The notes below the pieces were generated by a model, which saw only the letters and a list, made by a program, of their open reading frames with translations, ran no database searches and was not told where the DNA came from. Both the position numbers and the translations under genes were made by a program. DNA of 64,000 nucleotides from Fibrobacterota bacterium (lineage in GTDB: Bacteria > Fibrobacterota > Fibrobacteria > UBA11236), in assembly GCA_019509785.1 (NCBI GenBank), contig JAEKLQ010000032.1, forward strand, positions 96,654 to 160,653, given 5' to 3'. Numbering within the stretch: position 1 is the stretch's first letter; each line of letters begins with the position of its first letter. Positions 41,764 to 50,797 of the stretch are shown piece by piece.

Positions 41764-43467
41764 ATGGGGAACCTTCCGACGCATCCCACTCCCCCGCGGG
41801 AAGACAGCCCGCTTCGCGCCTACGTGCTGCGCGAGCTGGCTTTGTCCGCCAATCAAGGCGACGCGGATCTTCCTGCGGCCGTAGCCGGCTTCCTGCGTAT
41901 CAAGCGATCCCGCATCGGCGCGATCCGCATCCTGCGCAAGTCCCTGGACTCGCGCAAACGCAACCAACCCGTGTGGCGCTATTCCGTGGAATTCGAATTC
42001 GACGGCGAGCTAAAGCATCCCCGCCTCTCGCCGGCCTCGTCCACCCGGACGGAAGCCGTTGCGGCCCCGGCCTACCGGCCCGAAGGAGCGAAGGTCGCCG
42101 TGATCGGAAGCGGCCCCGCCGGCCTTGCCGCCGCATTGGGCTTGGCCCGCAAGGGTTATGCGGTCACCGTTTACGAGCAGGGCAGCGACGTGGGCAAGCG
42201 CTTCGGGGACATCCGCCGCTTCCTGAAGGGGAATGTCTTCAACGCCCGATCCAACATCCTCTTCGGCGAAGGCGGCGCGGGCACCTTCTCGGACGGCAAA
42301 CTCACCTGCCGCACGCGCAACCGCTACACCGACGCCTTCCTGGAAGAACTGGTGGCCTGCGGGGCCCCGCCCGAGATTACCTGGCTCTCGCATCCGCATA
42401 TCGGGACCGACAAGCTCCAGTTCATAGTAAAGGCCTGGCGCGAACAGAGCATAGCGCTGGGCTGCGCCTTCCGGTTCAATACGACCGTGGATGGGATCCG
42501 CGCGGAGGCGGGACGTATCACCGCGGTTACGGTGGAAGGCAAGGAGGAGGCCTGCGACGCGCTGGTCCTGGCCGCCGGGCACTCATCGGGGCCCTTGTAT
42601 GCCATCCTGGCCGGCCTGGGCGCAGGTCTGGAACGAAAGCCTTTTTCGGTGGGAGTGCGCGTGGAGCACCCCCAAGAGATGGTGAACCGCCGTCAGCTGG
42701 GCGAGAAGGTGGACCCGTCCCTCACCGGCGCCGCCGAATATTTCCTTACCTGGAACTCGGAAGACAAATCCGCCAGCGCGTATTCGTTTTGCATGTGCCC
42801 GGGAGGTGTCGTCGTCCCTTGCGCCGACGCCCCGGATGCGCTCTTCACGAACGGGATGAGCTATTCCAACCGGGCCGGCGCCTTCGCGAATTCCGCCGTG
42901 GTGGTGCCCGTCGATCCGGCCGATCTCGACGCCTGGGGCTTTACCGGGCCCTTGGGCGGCCTGGATTTGATCCGCGATATGGAGGTCAAGGCGTTCGCCA
43001 TGGGCGGGGGCGATTTCACCTATCCGGCGCAAACCATCCAGGGCTACCTGGACGATCGCGTTGATGAGGGCCCTTCGCCCCGCACCTCATTTCCGAAGCC
43101 CCTGCGCTGGGCCAATCTGCGCGGATTGTTCCCCGCCAAAATCGCGCTGGCCCTGGAAGAGTCCTTCCGCAATTTCGACCGCAAGCTTCCCGGCTTCGTC
43201 GAACGGGGGCTCATCATCGGGCCCGAATCGCGCACCTCTTCGCCGGTGCGGATCCTCCGGGATTCCGCCACCTTGGAATCGACCAATATAAAGGGTCTCT
43301 TTCCCCTCGGCGAGGGGGCCGGGTATTCGGGCGGCATCGTGTCTTCCGGAGCGGACGGCTTCCGCCTCGCCGATGCCTGGGCCGCCTGGAGCGATGCCGC
43401 GTCCGGCGGCGGCGCCTCGTTCAGCGGTATCTCTTCCGGCGCCGGCGGGTCGGAAGCCCGAAGCTAG
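41764..43467 (+). CDS. FAD/NAD(P)-binding oxidoreductase (COG2509-like)
   Basis: The 567-aa product has an N-terminal domain of about 100 residues (PLRAYVLRELALSANQGD ... RKRNQPVWRYSVEFEF) before the dinucleotide-binding motif VAVIGSGPAGLAAALGLARKG (Gly115, 117, 120). Other family marks are EQGSDVGKRFGDIRRF, NILFGEGGAGTFSDGKL, CMCPGGVVVPC and FPLGEGAGYSGGIVSSGADG. These fit the uncharacterised FAD-dependent dehydrogenases of COG2509. The substrate is unknown. It lies immediately downstream of rlmH and one base ahead of the pseudouridine synthase start. The C-terminus is Ser/Gly-rich and probably disordered. Confidence 0.88.
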   Translation: MGNLPTHPTPPREDSPLRAYVLRELALSANQGDADLPAAVAGFLRIKRSRIGAIRILRKSLDSRKRNQPVWRYSVEFEFDGELKHPRLSPASSTRTEAVAAPAYRPEGAKVAVIGSGPAGLAAALGLARKGYAVTVYEQGSDVGKRFGDIRRFLKGNVFNARSNILFGEGGAGTFSDGKLTCRTRNRYTDAFLEELVACGAPPEITWLSHPHIGTDKLQFIVKAWREQSIALGCAFRFNTTVDGIRAEAGRITAVTVEGKEEACDALVLAAGHSSGPLYAILAGLGAGLERKPFSVGVRVEHPQEMVNRRQLGEKVDPSLTGAAEYFLTWNSEDKSASAYSFCMCPGGVVVPCADAPDALFTNGMSYSNRAGAFANSAVVVPVDPADLDAWGFTGPLGGLDLIRDMEVKAFAMGGGDFTYPAQTIQGYLDDRVDEGPSPRTSFPKPLRWANLRGLFPAKIALALEESFRNFDRKLPGFVERGLIIGPESRTSSPVRILRDSATLESTNIKGLFPLGEGAGYSGGIVSSGADGFRLADAWAAWSDAASGGGASFSGISSGAGGSEARS

Positions 43468-43468
43468 C

Positions 43469-44500
43469 GTGCTCGCGGAATTCCAAATCGGCCGCGACGA
43501 TGCCGGCCAACGGGCCGAGCGCTATCTGCGGCGCCGCTTCGCGTCCATGGGCCTCGATCGACTGCATTCGCTTTTCCGCCGCGACGAGGTCAAGCTGGCC
43601 CGAAAACCCATTCCCCGTTCCCATCTCTTGCAGGCGGGCGACGTCGTGCAAGTATACGGCCTGAAGGCGGAAGAGGTGGAGTCGGTATCCGGCGCCAAGA
43701 TCTCGGGAGCCGGATCGAAAGAATTGGCCCGGCCGGCCGCGACCGTCGCGGCTGCTGCCGCGCCCAAGCGCCGTTTCGCAATCCCCATCCTGCATGAGGA
43801 CGCGGATCTGCTCGTCCTCGATAAGCCCGCCGGGAAGGCCGTGCATCCCGGCACCGGCGTCGCGCCGGGCGAGTCGGTCATCGAAGAGGCGCGGGCCTAC
43901 CTTGATAGCGGCTGGTCATCGGCCGATCTCTTCCAACCTTCCCTGGTGCATCGGCTCGACAAGGATACCTCCGGCGTGTTGGTCATCGCCAAAACCGGCG
44001 AGTGCCTACGCCGGCTCAATGCGGCCTTGCGCGATGGCGGTTTCCACAAGCGTTACCTGGCCTTGGTGGAAGGCGTTCCCGATCCGCCCCAAGGCGAGAT
44101 TTCCGGGCTGCTCAACCGCGTGGACAGCCGCTCCGGCGGGGCCAAGGCGAAGGTCTCGCAAGACGAAGGAAAATGGTCGGTTACGCGTTATCGGATGGTA
44201 AAAGACCTTGGGAAATTTAGCCTGCTGGGTGTTATTATTGAAACCGGACGCATGCATCAAATCCGCGCACATTTGGCCGAATTGGGCCATCCTTTGTTGG
44301 GGGATCACCGTTACGGATCCTTCGAGCGGAATCGCGCCTATCGGAAGTCCTTAGGACTGAAACGGACTTTCCTGCACGCCTCGGATCTGGAGATAGACGC
44401 GGGGGACGGGAAACGACTCTCCTTCCACGCGCCGCTTCCCCGGGATTTGACCCAGGCCCTGGAACTCCTTCCCGAATTCCATCCCGCGGACGGCGAGTGA
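43469..44500 (+). CDS. RluA/RluD-family 23S rRNA pseudouridine synthase
   Basis: From GTG 43469, one base after the preceding stop, the 343-aa product has an N-terminal S4-like RNA-binding region (QRAERYLRRRF ... LQAGDVVQVYG) and then the RluA catalytic domain. Asp164 in LVHRLDKDTSGVLV is the catalytic aspartate. VLDKPAGKAVHPG, HKRYLALVEG and TGRMHQIRAHLAELGHPLLGD are diagnostic. RluC and RluD cannot be separated by eye. A longer in-frame reading inside the FAD gene is rejected because it lacks family similarity. The kinase gene start overlaps its stop (GTGA). Confidence 0.92.
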   Translation: MLAEFQIGRDDAGQRAERYLRRRFASMGLDRLHSLFRRDEVKLARKPIPRSHLLQAGDVVQVYGLKAEEVESVSGAKISGAGSKELARPAATVAAAAAPKRRFAIPILHEDADLLVLDKPAGKAVHPGTGVAPGESVIEEARAYLDSGWSSADLFQPSLVHRLDKDTSGVLVIAKTGECLRRLNAALRDGGFHKRYLALVEGVPDPPQGEISGLLNRVDSRSGGAKAKVSQDEGKWSVTRYRMVKDLGKFSLLGVIIETGRMHQIRAHLAELGHPLLGDHRYGSFERNRAYRKSLGLKRTFLHASDLEIDAGDGKRLSFHAPLPRDLTQALELLPEFHPADGE

Positions 44501-47382
44501 CCAATCCCTTGCCCCCGCAACCGCCGCCCATCAATCCCAGGCCCAATCCGGCCTCGGGCGCCGTTCCCCAATCTTCCGGGCCCGGTCCTTCCTTCCCCGG
44601 AGGGGTCCCCGCTTCCGCGGCCGTCTCCGCCGGTGTCACCAATGCCCTGAACGCGGCCACGGCCAACTCCCTTTTGCAAGTGCAGGTGGGCGGCCGGTTG
44701 GGCAAATACGTCATCCTTTCCGAACTGGGCCGCGGCGGCATGGCCGTGGTCTTCAAGGCTCACCAGCCCGATCTCGATCGGTTGGTGGCCATCAAGGTCC
44801 TCTTCGGCACGGTGCTCCAGCAGCGCTTCATCGAACGCTTCCAGGCCGAGGCGCGCGCGGTGGCGAAGATGAACCACCCCAACGTGATCCGCATCTTCGA
44901 GGTGGGCGAGCAGAACGGCGTGCATTACCTGGTGATGGAATACATCCAGGGCATGGACTTGCTGGTGTTCCTGCACGAGCGCAAGCCCAGCTTCAACGAA
45001 GTGGTGGAAATCGTAAACCAGATCTGCGAAGCCCTGGCCTACTGCCATCGGCAAGGCATCATCCATCGCGATCTCAAGCCGACCAACATCCTGATGCGCG
45101 GCACCACTCCCATCCTCATCGATTTCGGCTTGGCGAAGGCGGTGGATCCCAATCTGAACGTGGAGCTCACCTTGTCGGGGGAGGTGGTGGGCTCGCCGGC
45201 CTATATGTCCCCCGAGCAGGCCCAGGGGCATGCGGTGGGCATCCTTTCGGACATTTGTTCCGTCGGCATCATCATGTACGAGCTCATCTCCTTCAAGAAC
45301 CCCTACCTGGATCCGCGCTCGCTGCATCAGACCGCGCTCAATGCCATCAAGGCCGAGCCCGTGCCCTTGCGCTATCTCACGCCCTGGCTGGACGCCGACT
45401 TCGCAGCCATCGTGTCCACCTGCCTGGCCCGGGAACCGAAGGAACGCTACCAAAGCATCGAACTGCTCTTGAAGGATCTCTTTTCCTACCGCAACGGCTT
45501 GCCCATCATGGCCAAGCCGCCCAGCGCCCTGAACCTGGCCTGGCGCTTCATCAAGGCCAACCCCATCCTGTATCTCGGGGCCGGATTCCTGCTGGCCGCT
45601 TCAGGCATCGTCTACGCCTTCGTGAGCATGCAGGAGGAAAGCAAGAAGGCCCCCTGGGGCCTGGTGCAGGAAGAGACGTTCAACAAGACGGACTCCTCCC
45701 TGAAGTTCCTTTCCTTCGATCGCATGAACGGGGTGTGGGCGCCGTCGGAATCGTGGAAGGTGGCGCGCGGCCGCCTGGAAGCTTTCTCCTCGGGCCAATC
45801 CTTCGCCGTGGCCAACCAGGAATTCTTCGGGGATCTCAAGATCGAATTCACCATCAAGGGCCTCAACGGCAGCAACAACGACTTCAACGCGTTCCTCTTC
45901 GGCTCCACGCCTGACGACGCGTTCCGCTTCTCGCTCGGCGAATGGGGATCGTCCAAGGCGGACATCGAGTTCGGCAAACCGGCGCCTTTCGCCTTCAACG
46001 CCGCCCCGGTGAAGCTCAACGGCGGGGTCATTTATAAGGTCACCATCGAGAAAGAGGGGAACGTCCTCCAGCTTTTCCTGAACGACCAGCTTTTGGTGCG
46101 CAAGTATTATTCCTTGCCCGTGAAAGTGGAGCGCAGCAGCAAGTTCGGGTTTTATACCTGGAACTCCAGCCTGGCCATCGATGATCTGCGGATCTACAAG
46201 AAGGCCGTGGCCATGTCGGCCAAGCCCACCGTGGTGGCGGACGCCTATTTGGAAGAAGGCTTCATCACCAACAGCATTCCCGCCTACAAGCACGTCATCG
46301 AGGCGTATCCCAAGCGGGGCATCAGCTATGAAGCCCATATGAAGATGGGTGAGAGCTATATGGTGCTCAAGAATTATCCCGCCGCCATCCAGAACCTCAC
46401 CCTGGCCGCGAGCAATTCCAAGGATCCCAAGATCATCCCGGAAGCCTTGTACCACTTGGCCCAATGCTATTTCGACCTGGGCAAGACGGCTTCGGGTTAC
46501 GATAAGCTCAAGCTGCTCCCCGCCAATTATCCCGAATCGGATTTCAACGACGTGGTGGTCCAGTCGCGCATCGAGGCCGCCTACGACTGCCTGAACCGGG
46601 GGGAAAACCCGGAGTCCTGCGCGGGACGGATGATGGATGAGTTCCGTTTCCTGATCGAGGCCGAGGACGCGCGCCGCCAGACCTTCGGGCATTTCTACGC
46701 GGACATGACCGAGACCTTCCGCCGCCTGGGGCAGCCCGCGCCGATGCAGAATGCCCAGCACCTGCTGACCTACTTCCAGGAGAGCGACGATATCATCTGC
46801 TCCTTGCGGATGATCCTCGCGAAGTACTACGTAGGCGTACGGGATACGGTCAGGGCCAACGCCATGCTGCTAGCCGCCCCCGAGGGCGACAAGGTGGGTC
46901 GCGATCTGAAGGCGGAAAAGGATTTCCTCTCGGCGCAGTTGGCTTTCCTGGACGGCAAAAACTCCATGGCCGCCGAGCTCTTCGAGCGCACTTACCGCCA
47001 GTTCAACTCCGTGAACGGGATCGCCTTCAAGTGCATGCTCCATTCCATGGTCATCAAGGCCCTCGTGGACATCCCGGTGCTTCCGGTCGATCGCAAGCTT
47101 TACCTGAACGAGGCCGCGTCGCGGAAAGAGCGCATGCAATTGGCCTATTTGCTGGACAAGGCCCCCCAGGATTACTTCAGCCAAGGGGTGCCCCTGCAGG
47201 CCGGCCCTCCGGAATCGTTGGAGGACGCCCTGGTCCGATTCCTGAAGGTGGAAGGCTCCCAAGGGCCTGCCAAAGGCGCCGCCTGCCTGGAAGCGGCCTT
47301 GGCCCGCTTCCCCCAAGCGACGTTCGAATACCGGTACCTGGAGTTCCTCCTGCAACGCTACAAGGAAGAAAAGCGGGTCTAG
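44497..47382 (+). CDS. Transmembrane Ser/Thr protein kinase with extracytoplasmic sensor and TPR-like repeats
   Basis: The 961-aa Hanks-type kinase follows a Pro-rich N-terminus. The Gly-rich loop is LGRGGMAVV (77-85), the ATP lysine Lys100 (AIKVL), the catalytic loop HRDLKPTN (190-197) and the DFG motif 209-211. One membrane helix (ILYLGAGFLLAASGIVYAFV, about 357-376) separates it from an outer region. That region begins with a LamG/DUF1080-like beta-sandwich (about 390-570) followed by TPR-like helices (KMGESYMVLKNYPAAIQNLTLAA) to the end. Signal sensing outside the membrane is inferred. Its GTG overlaps the pseudouridine synthase stop by 4 nt. Confidence 0.92.
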   Translation: MTNPLPPQPPPINPRPNPASGAVPQSSGPGPSFPGGVPASAAVSAGVTNALNAATANSLLQVQVGGRLGKYVILSELGRGGMAVVFKAHQPDLDRLVAIKVLFGTVLQQRFIERFQAEARAVAKMNHPNVIRIFEVGEQNGVHYLVMEYIQGMDLLVFLHERKPSFNEVVEIVNQICEALAYCHRQGIIHRDLKPTNILMRGTTPILIDFGLAKAVDPNLNVELTLSGEVVGSPAYMSPEQAQGHAVGILSDICSVGIIMYELISFKNPYLDPRSLHQTALNAIKAEPVPLRYLTPWLDADFAAIVSTCLAREPKERYQSIELLLKDLFSYRNGLPIMAKPPSALNLAWRFIKANPILYLGAGFLLAASGIVYAFVSMQEESKKAPWGLVQEETFNKTDSSLKFLSFDRMNGVWAPSESWKVARGRLEAFSSGQSFAVANQEFFGDLKIEFTIKGLNGSNNDFNAFLFGSTPDDAFRFSLGEWGSSKADIEFGKPAPFAFNAAPVKLNGGVIYKVTIEKEGNVLQLFLNDQLLVRKYYSLPVKVERSSKFGFYTWNSSLAIDDLRIYKKAVAMSAKPTVVADAYLEEGFITNSIPAYKHVIEAYPKRGISYEAHMKMGESYMVLKNYPAAIQNLTLAASNSKDPKIIPEALYHLAQCYFDLGKTASGYDKLKLLPANYPESDFNDVVVQSRIEAAYDCLNRGENPESCAGRMMDEFRFLIEAEDARRQTFGHFYADMTETFRRLGQPAPMQNAQHLLTYFQESDDIICSLRMILAKYYVGVRDTVRANAMLLAAPEGDKVGRDLKAEKDFLSAQLAFLDGKNSMAAELFERTYRQFNSVNGIAFKCMLHSMVIKALVDIPVLPVDRKLYLNEAASRKERMQLAYLLDKAPQDYFSQGVPLQAGPPESLEDALVRFLKVEGSQGPAKGAACLEAALARFPQATFEYRYLEFLLQRYKEEKRV

Positions 47383-47396
47383 GCGTTCCTTATTCC

Positions 47397-47402
47397 TATT
47401 TT
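47397..47402 (+). promoter_or_regulatory. Candidate -10 element of the DUF6263-like lipoprotein gene
   Basis: TATTTT lies 6 nt before GTG 47409, just after the kinase stop, with no Shine-Dalgarno sequence. This agrees with a separate leaderless transcript. Confidence 0.35.
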
Positions 47403-47408
47403 TCCTTC

Positions 47409-48263
47409 GTGCCTAAAATTCCCTCCCTGCCTTCCCGTCTAGCTTCTCTCGCTCCGCTCTTTCTCTTGCTGCTCGCTTCCTGCGAATTCCGATCGCATCG
47501 GCTCGTTTGGCATCCCGCCCCCGGGGCATCCTTCCGGATCCATTACGCTTCGGAGATGCGGGCCAAAGCCGAAGGGGCATGGGGGACCGCGTCTTACCTA
47601 TCGGCCTCCCGGGCGGACTTCACCGGCAAAGCCATGGTCGACTCGGCCAAGGGGCAGATCGATCTGGCGCTGGCGGTGGACAGCTTGGATTTCAAGGCCG
47701 CCGATCGATCCGTCGAGGAGGAGGCCTATATGGACGGGCGCCTCAAGAAATACCATGCCCGCATGTCGCTCTCGCGCACCGGCCAAGCCCTGGCCCTGGA
47801 GGAAGAGCCGGCCCTTCCGCCTATGGCTTTCTCGCCCTTGGCTTTCGGGCGCTGGCTCGCGTACGCGCTGCCCGCCTTCCCGGACGCGCCCTTGCGCCAA
47901 GGCAAGCGCTGGGACATCCTGCAACCCTTGCTGGACAAGTTCCATCCCGACTCCCGGGTCGCGAAGCATTTCACCCTCTCCGCGATCCGCGAGACCCCCG
48001 CGGGCGACGAAGCCGTTTGCCTGGTGGAGTTGGAGGCCTGGTTGGATGAGGACGTGGGATCGGATTCCGGCCCGGAGGCCCCGGCCTTGAAGGGCAGCGG
48101 TAAGATTGTTTTCAATATTTCCAAGGGTTTTCCGGAGTCCGCTTCCCTGGAGTTGGAGGGGCATTTCCGCGCCGGAACGCCCCCCGGGGATTCGGCCCGG
48201 CCGGCATCGGGAGGCCAGCCCATGGAATTGCGGGAAAAGGTGGATCTGACCTTCGCGGACTGA
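47409..48263 (+). CDS. Lipoprotein of unknown function (possibly DUF6263-like)
   Basis: GTG 47409 opens a lipoprotein signal (LASLAPLFLLLLASCEF; Cys25) that the longer open frame through the kinase end would bury. The 284-aa product has a beta-rich mature part: VDSLDFKAADRSVEEEAYMDGRLKKY and then LRQGKRWDILQPLLD. The layout, with a variable followed by a scaled polynomial-like comparison, reminds me of DUF6263-type lipoproteins, but I cannot confirm it. It is probably anchored in the outer or inner membrane facing the periplasm. Confidence 0.65.
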   Translation: MPKIPSLPSRLASLAPLFLLLLASCEFRSHRLVWHPAPGASFRIHYASEMRAKAEGAWGTASYLSASRADFTGKAMVDSAKGQIDLALAVDSLDFKAADRSVEEEAYMDGRLKKYHARMSLSRTGQALALEEEPALPPMAFSPLAFGRWLAYALPAFPDAPLRQGKRWDILQPLLDKFHPDSRVAKHFTLSAIRETPAGDEAVCLVELEAWLDEDVGSDSGPEAPALKGSGKIVFNISKGFPESASLELEGHFRAGTPPGDSARPASGGQPMELREKVDLTFAD

Positions 48264-48284
48264 GGGCTTTTTGAGCCTGCGCCG

Positions 48285-48338
48285 CGTGGGCGTCCCGCGA
48301 AGCGTGGGATGCGTCCCACGGAACGTGGGAATGCCCGG
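48285..48338. repeat. Three tandem imperfect palindromes (CGTGGG units)
   Basis: CGTGGG recurs at 48285, 48303 and 48324 (18- and 21-bp steps). Each copy is followed by a CCC-containing complementary arm. The middle unit is a perfect 7-bp inverted repeat CGTGGGA-TGCG-TCCCACG (48303-48320). They lie between the lipoprotein stop and the -10 of the next gene. Confidence 0.6.
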
Positions 48339-48348
48339 CTTTATCCAC

Positions 48349-48354
48349 TATATT
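48349..48354 (+). promoter_or_regulatory. Candidate -10 element before the uncharacterised TTG-start gene
   Basis: TATATT lies 10 nt ahead of TTG 48365, immediately after the CGTGGG palindromes. A start of transcription just before the TTG is plausible. Confidence 0.35.
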
Positions 48355-48364
48355 TGGACTCCTC

Positions 48365-49273
48365 TTGAGCCGCCGATTGTCCCAAAGCTACCGCGCCTTC
48401 ACCGGCAAGGCCTGGCCCGCTACGGCCCCAGCCGGGCCGCAGTCCGCCTTGGCATCCGTCGCGCGGATTTCCGATCCCAACCATAGCATCCTCATCCGCG
48501 CCTTGCTCGATCGCGAAGCCCTGCAGGATGCCCGGCCCATCGCCCCGTTCGCGGGGCTATCCGCCGCGCCTTCGGCCTATGCCATGGTAACCGAGCGCTC
48601 CGAGCGCGTCCGCGAAGAGGCGGCTTTCAAATTCCTGGAGTTCCGCGAACGCTGGCGCAAGCGCTTGGCCTGGATCCAACTCGGTCCGTTCTTGCAACGC
48701 AACCAATGGTACCAGGCCGCGGAGGGCGGATTCGCCGCCGCGGGCAAGGGGACGCGCAAGGACAGCAAGATGCTGTATCTGCAATCCCTGCATGACATGG
48801 CTTCGGATTGCGAGCGCCAGGTGTCGTTCCTGAGCGCGCATATGTTCCGCCTGCAAGGCGATTTGGCCGCAGTCTGGCACCGGGAATCGGTGCGCGATGA
48901 TCGCAGCAAGCTGCTCCCGGCCCTGGAGGCCGCCTTGCGCGGCGGCGAAGCGGAAGTCTTCAAGCGGCTCCGCCTCTCCCTGGGCGATCTGGCGCAAGAG
49001 ACCTTCATGGAGCGCGTGGGCAAATGGGATAAGCGCATCCACGCGAACGAAGAAGACCTGTTCCGCGCCATGGCTTGGCCCTGGCAGCATCCCCGTTACC
49101 GTAGCGGCTTCGAGGGCTTCATGGAGACCTTCGCCGACGTGGCGGAAGCCCTCAGCGCCGCCATGTTTTCCCATTACGAGGCCAAGTGGAACCTGTTCCT
49201 GCGCGGCCTCTCGCCTTTGCAGCAAACCCTTGTCCTAGCCGCCACCGGCAACCCATCCGAACCCGCGGCCTGA
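48365..49273 (+). CDS. Uncharacterised helical cytoplasmic protein
   Basis: The 302-aa product is predicted from TTG 48365; no ATG or GTG lies near the beginning of the coding-like sequence. It has no signal or membrane helix. It is mostly alpha-helical with charged segments such as FKFLEFRERWRKRLAWIQLG and AEVFKRLRLSLGDLAQETFMERVGKWD. I recognise no family or motif. It is followed after 19 nt by the membrane coiled-coil gene on the same strand, so the two probably share a transcript. Consistent codon use supports it as real. Confidence 0.6.
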   Translation: MSRRLSQSYRAFTGKAWPATAPAGPQSALASVARISDPNHSILIRALLDREALQDARPIAPFAGLSAAPSAYAMVTERSERVREEAAFKFLEFRERWRKRLAWIQLGPFLQRNQWYQAAEGGFAAAGKGTRKDSKMLYLQSLHDMASDCERQVSFLSAHMFRLQGDLAAVWHRESVRDDRSKLLPALEAALRGGEAEVFKRLRLSLGDLAQETFMERVGKWDKRIHANEEDLFRAMAWPWQHPRYRSGFEGFMETFADVAEALSAAMFSHYEAKWNLFLRGLSPLQQTLVLAATGNPSEPAA

Positions 49274-49292
49274 TGCGCCGGGAGAATCGCCC

Positions 49293-50795
49293 ATGTTGAA
49301 ACGCAAGAACGTCGGATCCCTGCTCATCGGCACCAGCATCGCCCTGGGGCTTTTCGCCCTGGCCGCCGCCATCGTGTGGTGGCAACAGGGGATGAACGTC
49401 CTGATCGGCTCCCTGGTCTTCATCCTCTATGGCATCGGCCAATGGATGACCGTGCTGTATTGGCAGCGTATCCAAGCCGATTGGGAAGAGACCGGCGAGG
49501 TGTTGGGACGATTACAGCAAGCGGTGAGCGACATCCCGATGGCGCTGGACGCCAACCTGAAATCCATCGCCGCGCGCCTGACCGAAGGTCAGGTACAGGC
49601 CTTGGCCAAGCTACAGGGCGAAGTGAACGAAGGCGCGCGCGCCACCTTGGAGAAAGGCGCCCTGCAAATCGGCGACAGCCTGGAAAAGAACCTCAAGCAG
49701 CCCCTGGCTTCCCTGGAAGCCAATCTGCTCGCCTGGGCGCGGCAGGCCGACACCCAATCGGAGTCGTCGCGGGCCTTGGGCGAGGAAATGCGTAAGTCCC
49801 AGCGCGAAGGCGCCGAGGAGGCCAAGCGCCTGGCCCAAGGCCTTGCGCAGGATCTCAAGACCTTGACGGGCGCCCAGTCGGCGCAAGCCGATCGACTTTT
49901 GTCAGCTTGGGCGGAACGCGCCGCCGCGGCCCAATCCGGTTCGGAGGCGCGGCTCGCGGAATTGCGCGACGCCTTGATCGCCGACGTAACCTCCAAGCTA
50001 CGGGAAGCCCAGGCCGCCCAAGGCGAGGCCCAACAAGGTTTGCTGGCGAAGGCCCTGGCAGGCGTCGAGGCCCAGGCCAAGATTTCCCAGGAAGCCGTGT
50101 CCGCCCAGGTAAAGGCATTACAGGCCGCAGCGGCCGAGCAGAGCCAATCCCTGCGGACCGCTACGGCGGAACAAACCAAGGCCATGCAAGCCGCCGCCTC
50201 GGAGCAGAGCCAAGCCATGCGCGCCGCCGCCGCCGATCTGATCAAAACCTGGCAGGCCGGGCTCGCCGATCAGGCCAAGGCCGGCCAATCCTCCGCCGAA
50301 TCCCAGGCCCAGGCCCTGCGTTCCGCGAGCGAGACATTCGCCGAATCCCTCACCGAATTGAAGGACACTTCGCTGCGCTTGGTGGAAGAGGTTGAAGCCA
50401 AGGCTTCCGCCAGCCTGGAAGCCCAATCCCAGTTGGGTCTCGAAGTGGCGGGCAAGGTCTCCGAACTCGCCGATCGCATGCGGCAGGGCTCCCAGGACGT
50501 CGCCGAACTGGCGCATGTGGCCCAGATCAACCAGACCGAGATGCAAGCGGGCGTGGCCATGCTCAACTCCGGCTTGTCCTCCATCCTCGATCGGTTGGAG
50601 AAGCAAGCCGCGGCCGGCGATGGATACCAGTCCCTGTTGGCGGAATTGGGGAAGACCTTGGCCGACTTCCAGGATCGCTCCGCGGAAGTGCTGATCGAAA
50701 ACGCGCTGAAGACCCAGGAAATCCTGATGGAGGTCTTGCGCCATCAGGAAGGCCGCGCGGGCGCCTCGGAGAACGCCTTGGTGGCGGCGCAGTAG
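49293..50795 (+). CDS. Membrane-anchored coiled-coil protein with heptad-like repeats
   Basis: The 500-aa product (ATG 49293, GGGAG about 8 nt upstream) has two N-terminal membrane helices (LLIGTSIALGLFALAAAIVWW and VLIGSLVFILYGIGQWMTVLY). Over 400 residues of Ala/Gln/Glu/Ser-rich helix follow. It includes near-repeats of about 15 residues, such as AAAEQSQSLRTATAEQTKAMQAAASEQSQAMRAAAADL, probably a long coiled coil projecting into the cytoplasm. This layout recalls methyl-accepting chemotaxis protein signalling domains or MotA/ZorA-like long-tailed proteins, but the hallmark sequences of those families are absent. Its small neighbours suggest a dedicated complex of unknown role. Confidence 0.65.
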   Translation: MLKRKNVGSLLIGTSIALGLFALAAAIVWWQQGMNVLIGSLVFILYGIGQWMTVLYWQRIQADWEETGEVLGRLQQAVSDIPMALDANLKSIAARLTEGQVQALAKLQGEVNEGARATLEKGALQIGDSLEKNLKQPLASLEANLLAWARQADTQSESSRALGEEMRKSQREGAEEAKRLAQGLAQDLKTLTGAQSAQADRLLSAWAERAAAAQSGSEARLAELRDALIADVTSKLREAQAAQGEAQQGLLAKALAGVEAQAKISQEAVSAQVKALQAAAAEQSQSLRTATAEQTKAMQAAASEQSQAMRAAAADLIKTWQAGLADQAKAGQSSAESQAQALRSASETFAESLTELKDTSLRLVEEVEAKASASLEAQSQLGLEVAGKVSELADRMRQGSQDVAELAHVAQINQTEMQAGVAMLNSGLSSILDRLEKQAAAGDGYQSLLAELGKTLADFQDRSAEVLIENALKTQEILMEVLRHQEGRAGASENALVAAQ

Positions 50796-50797
50796 GG

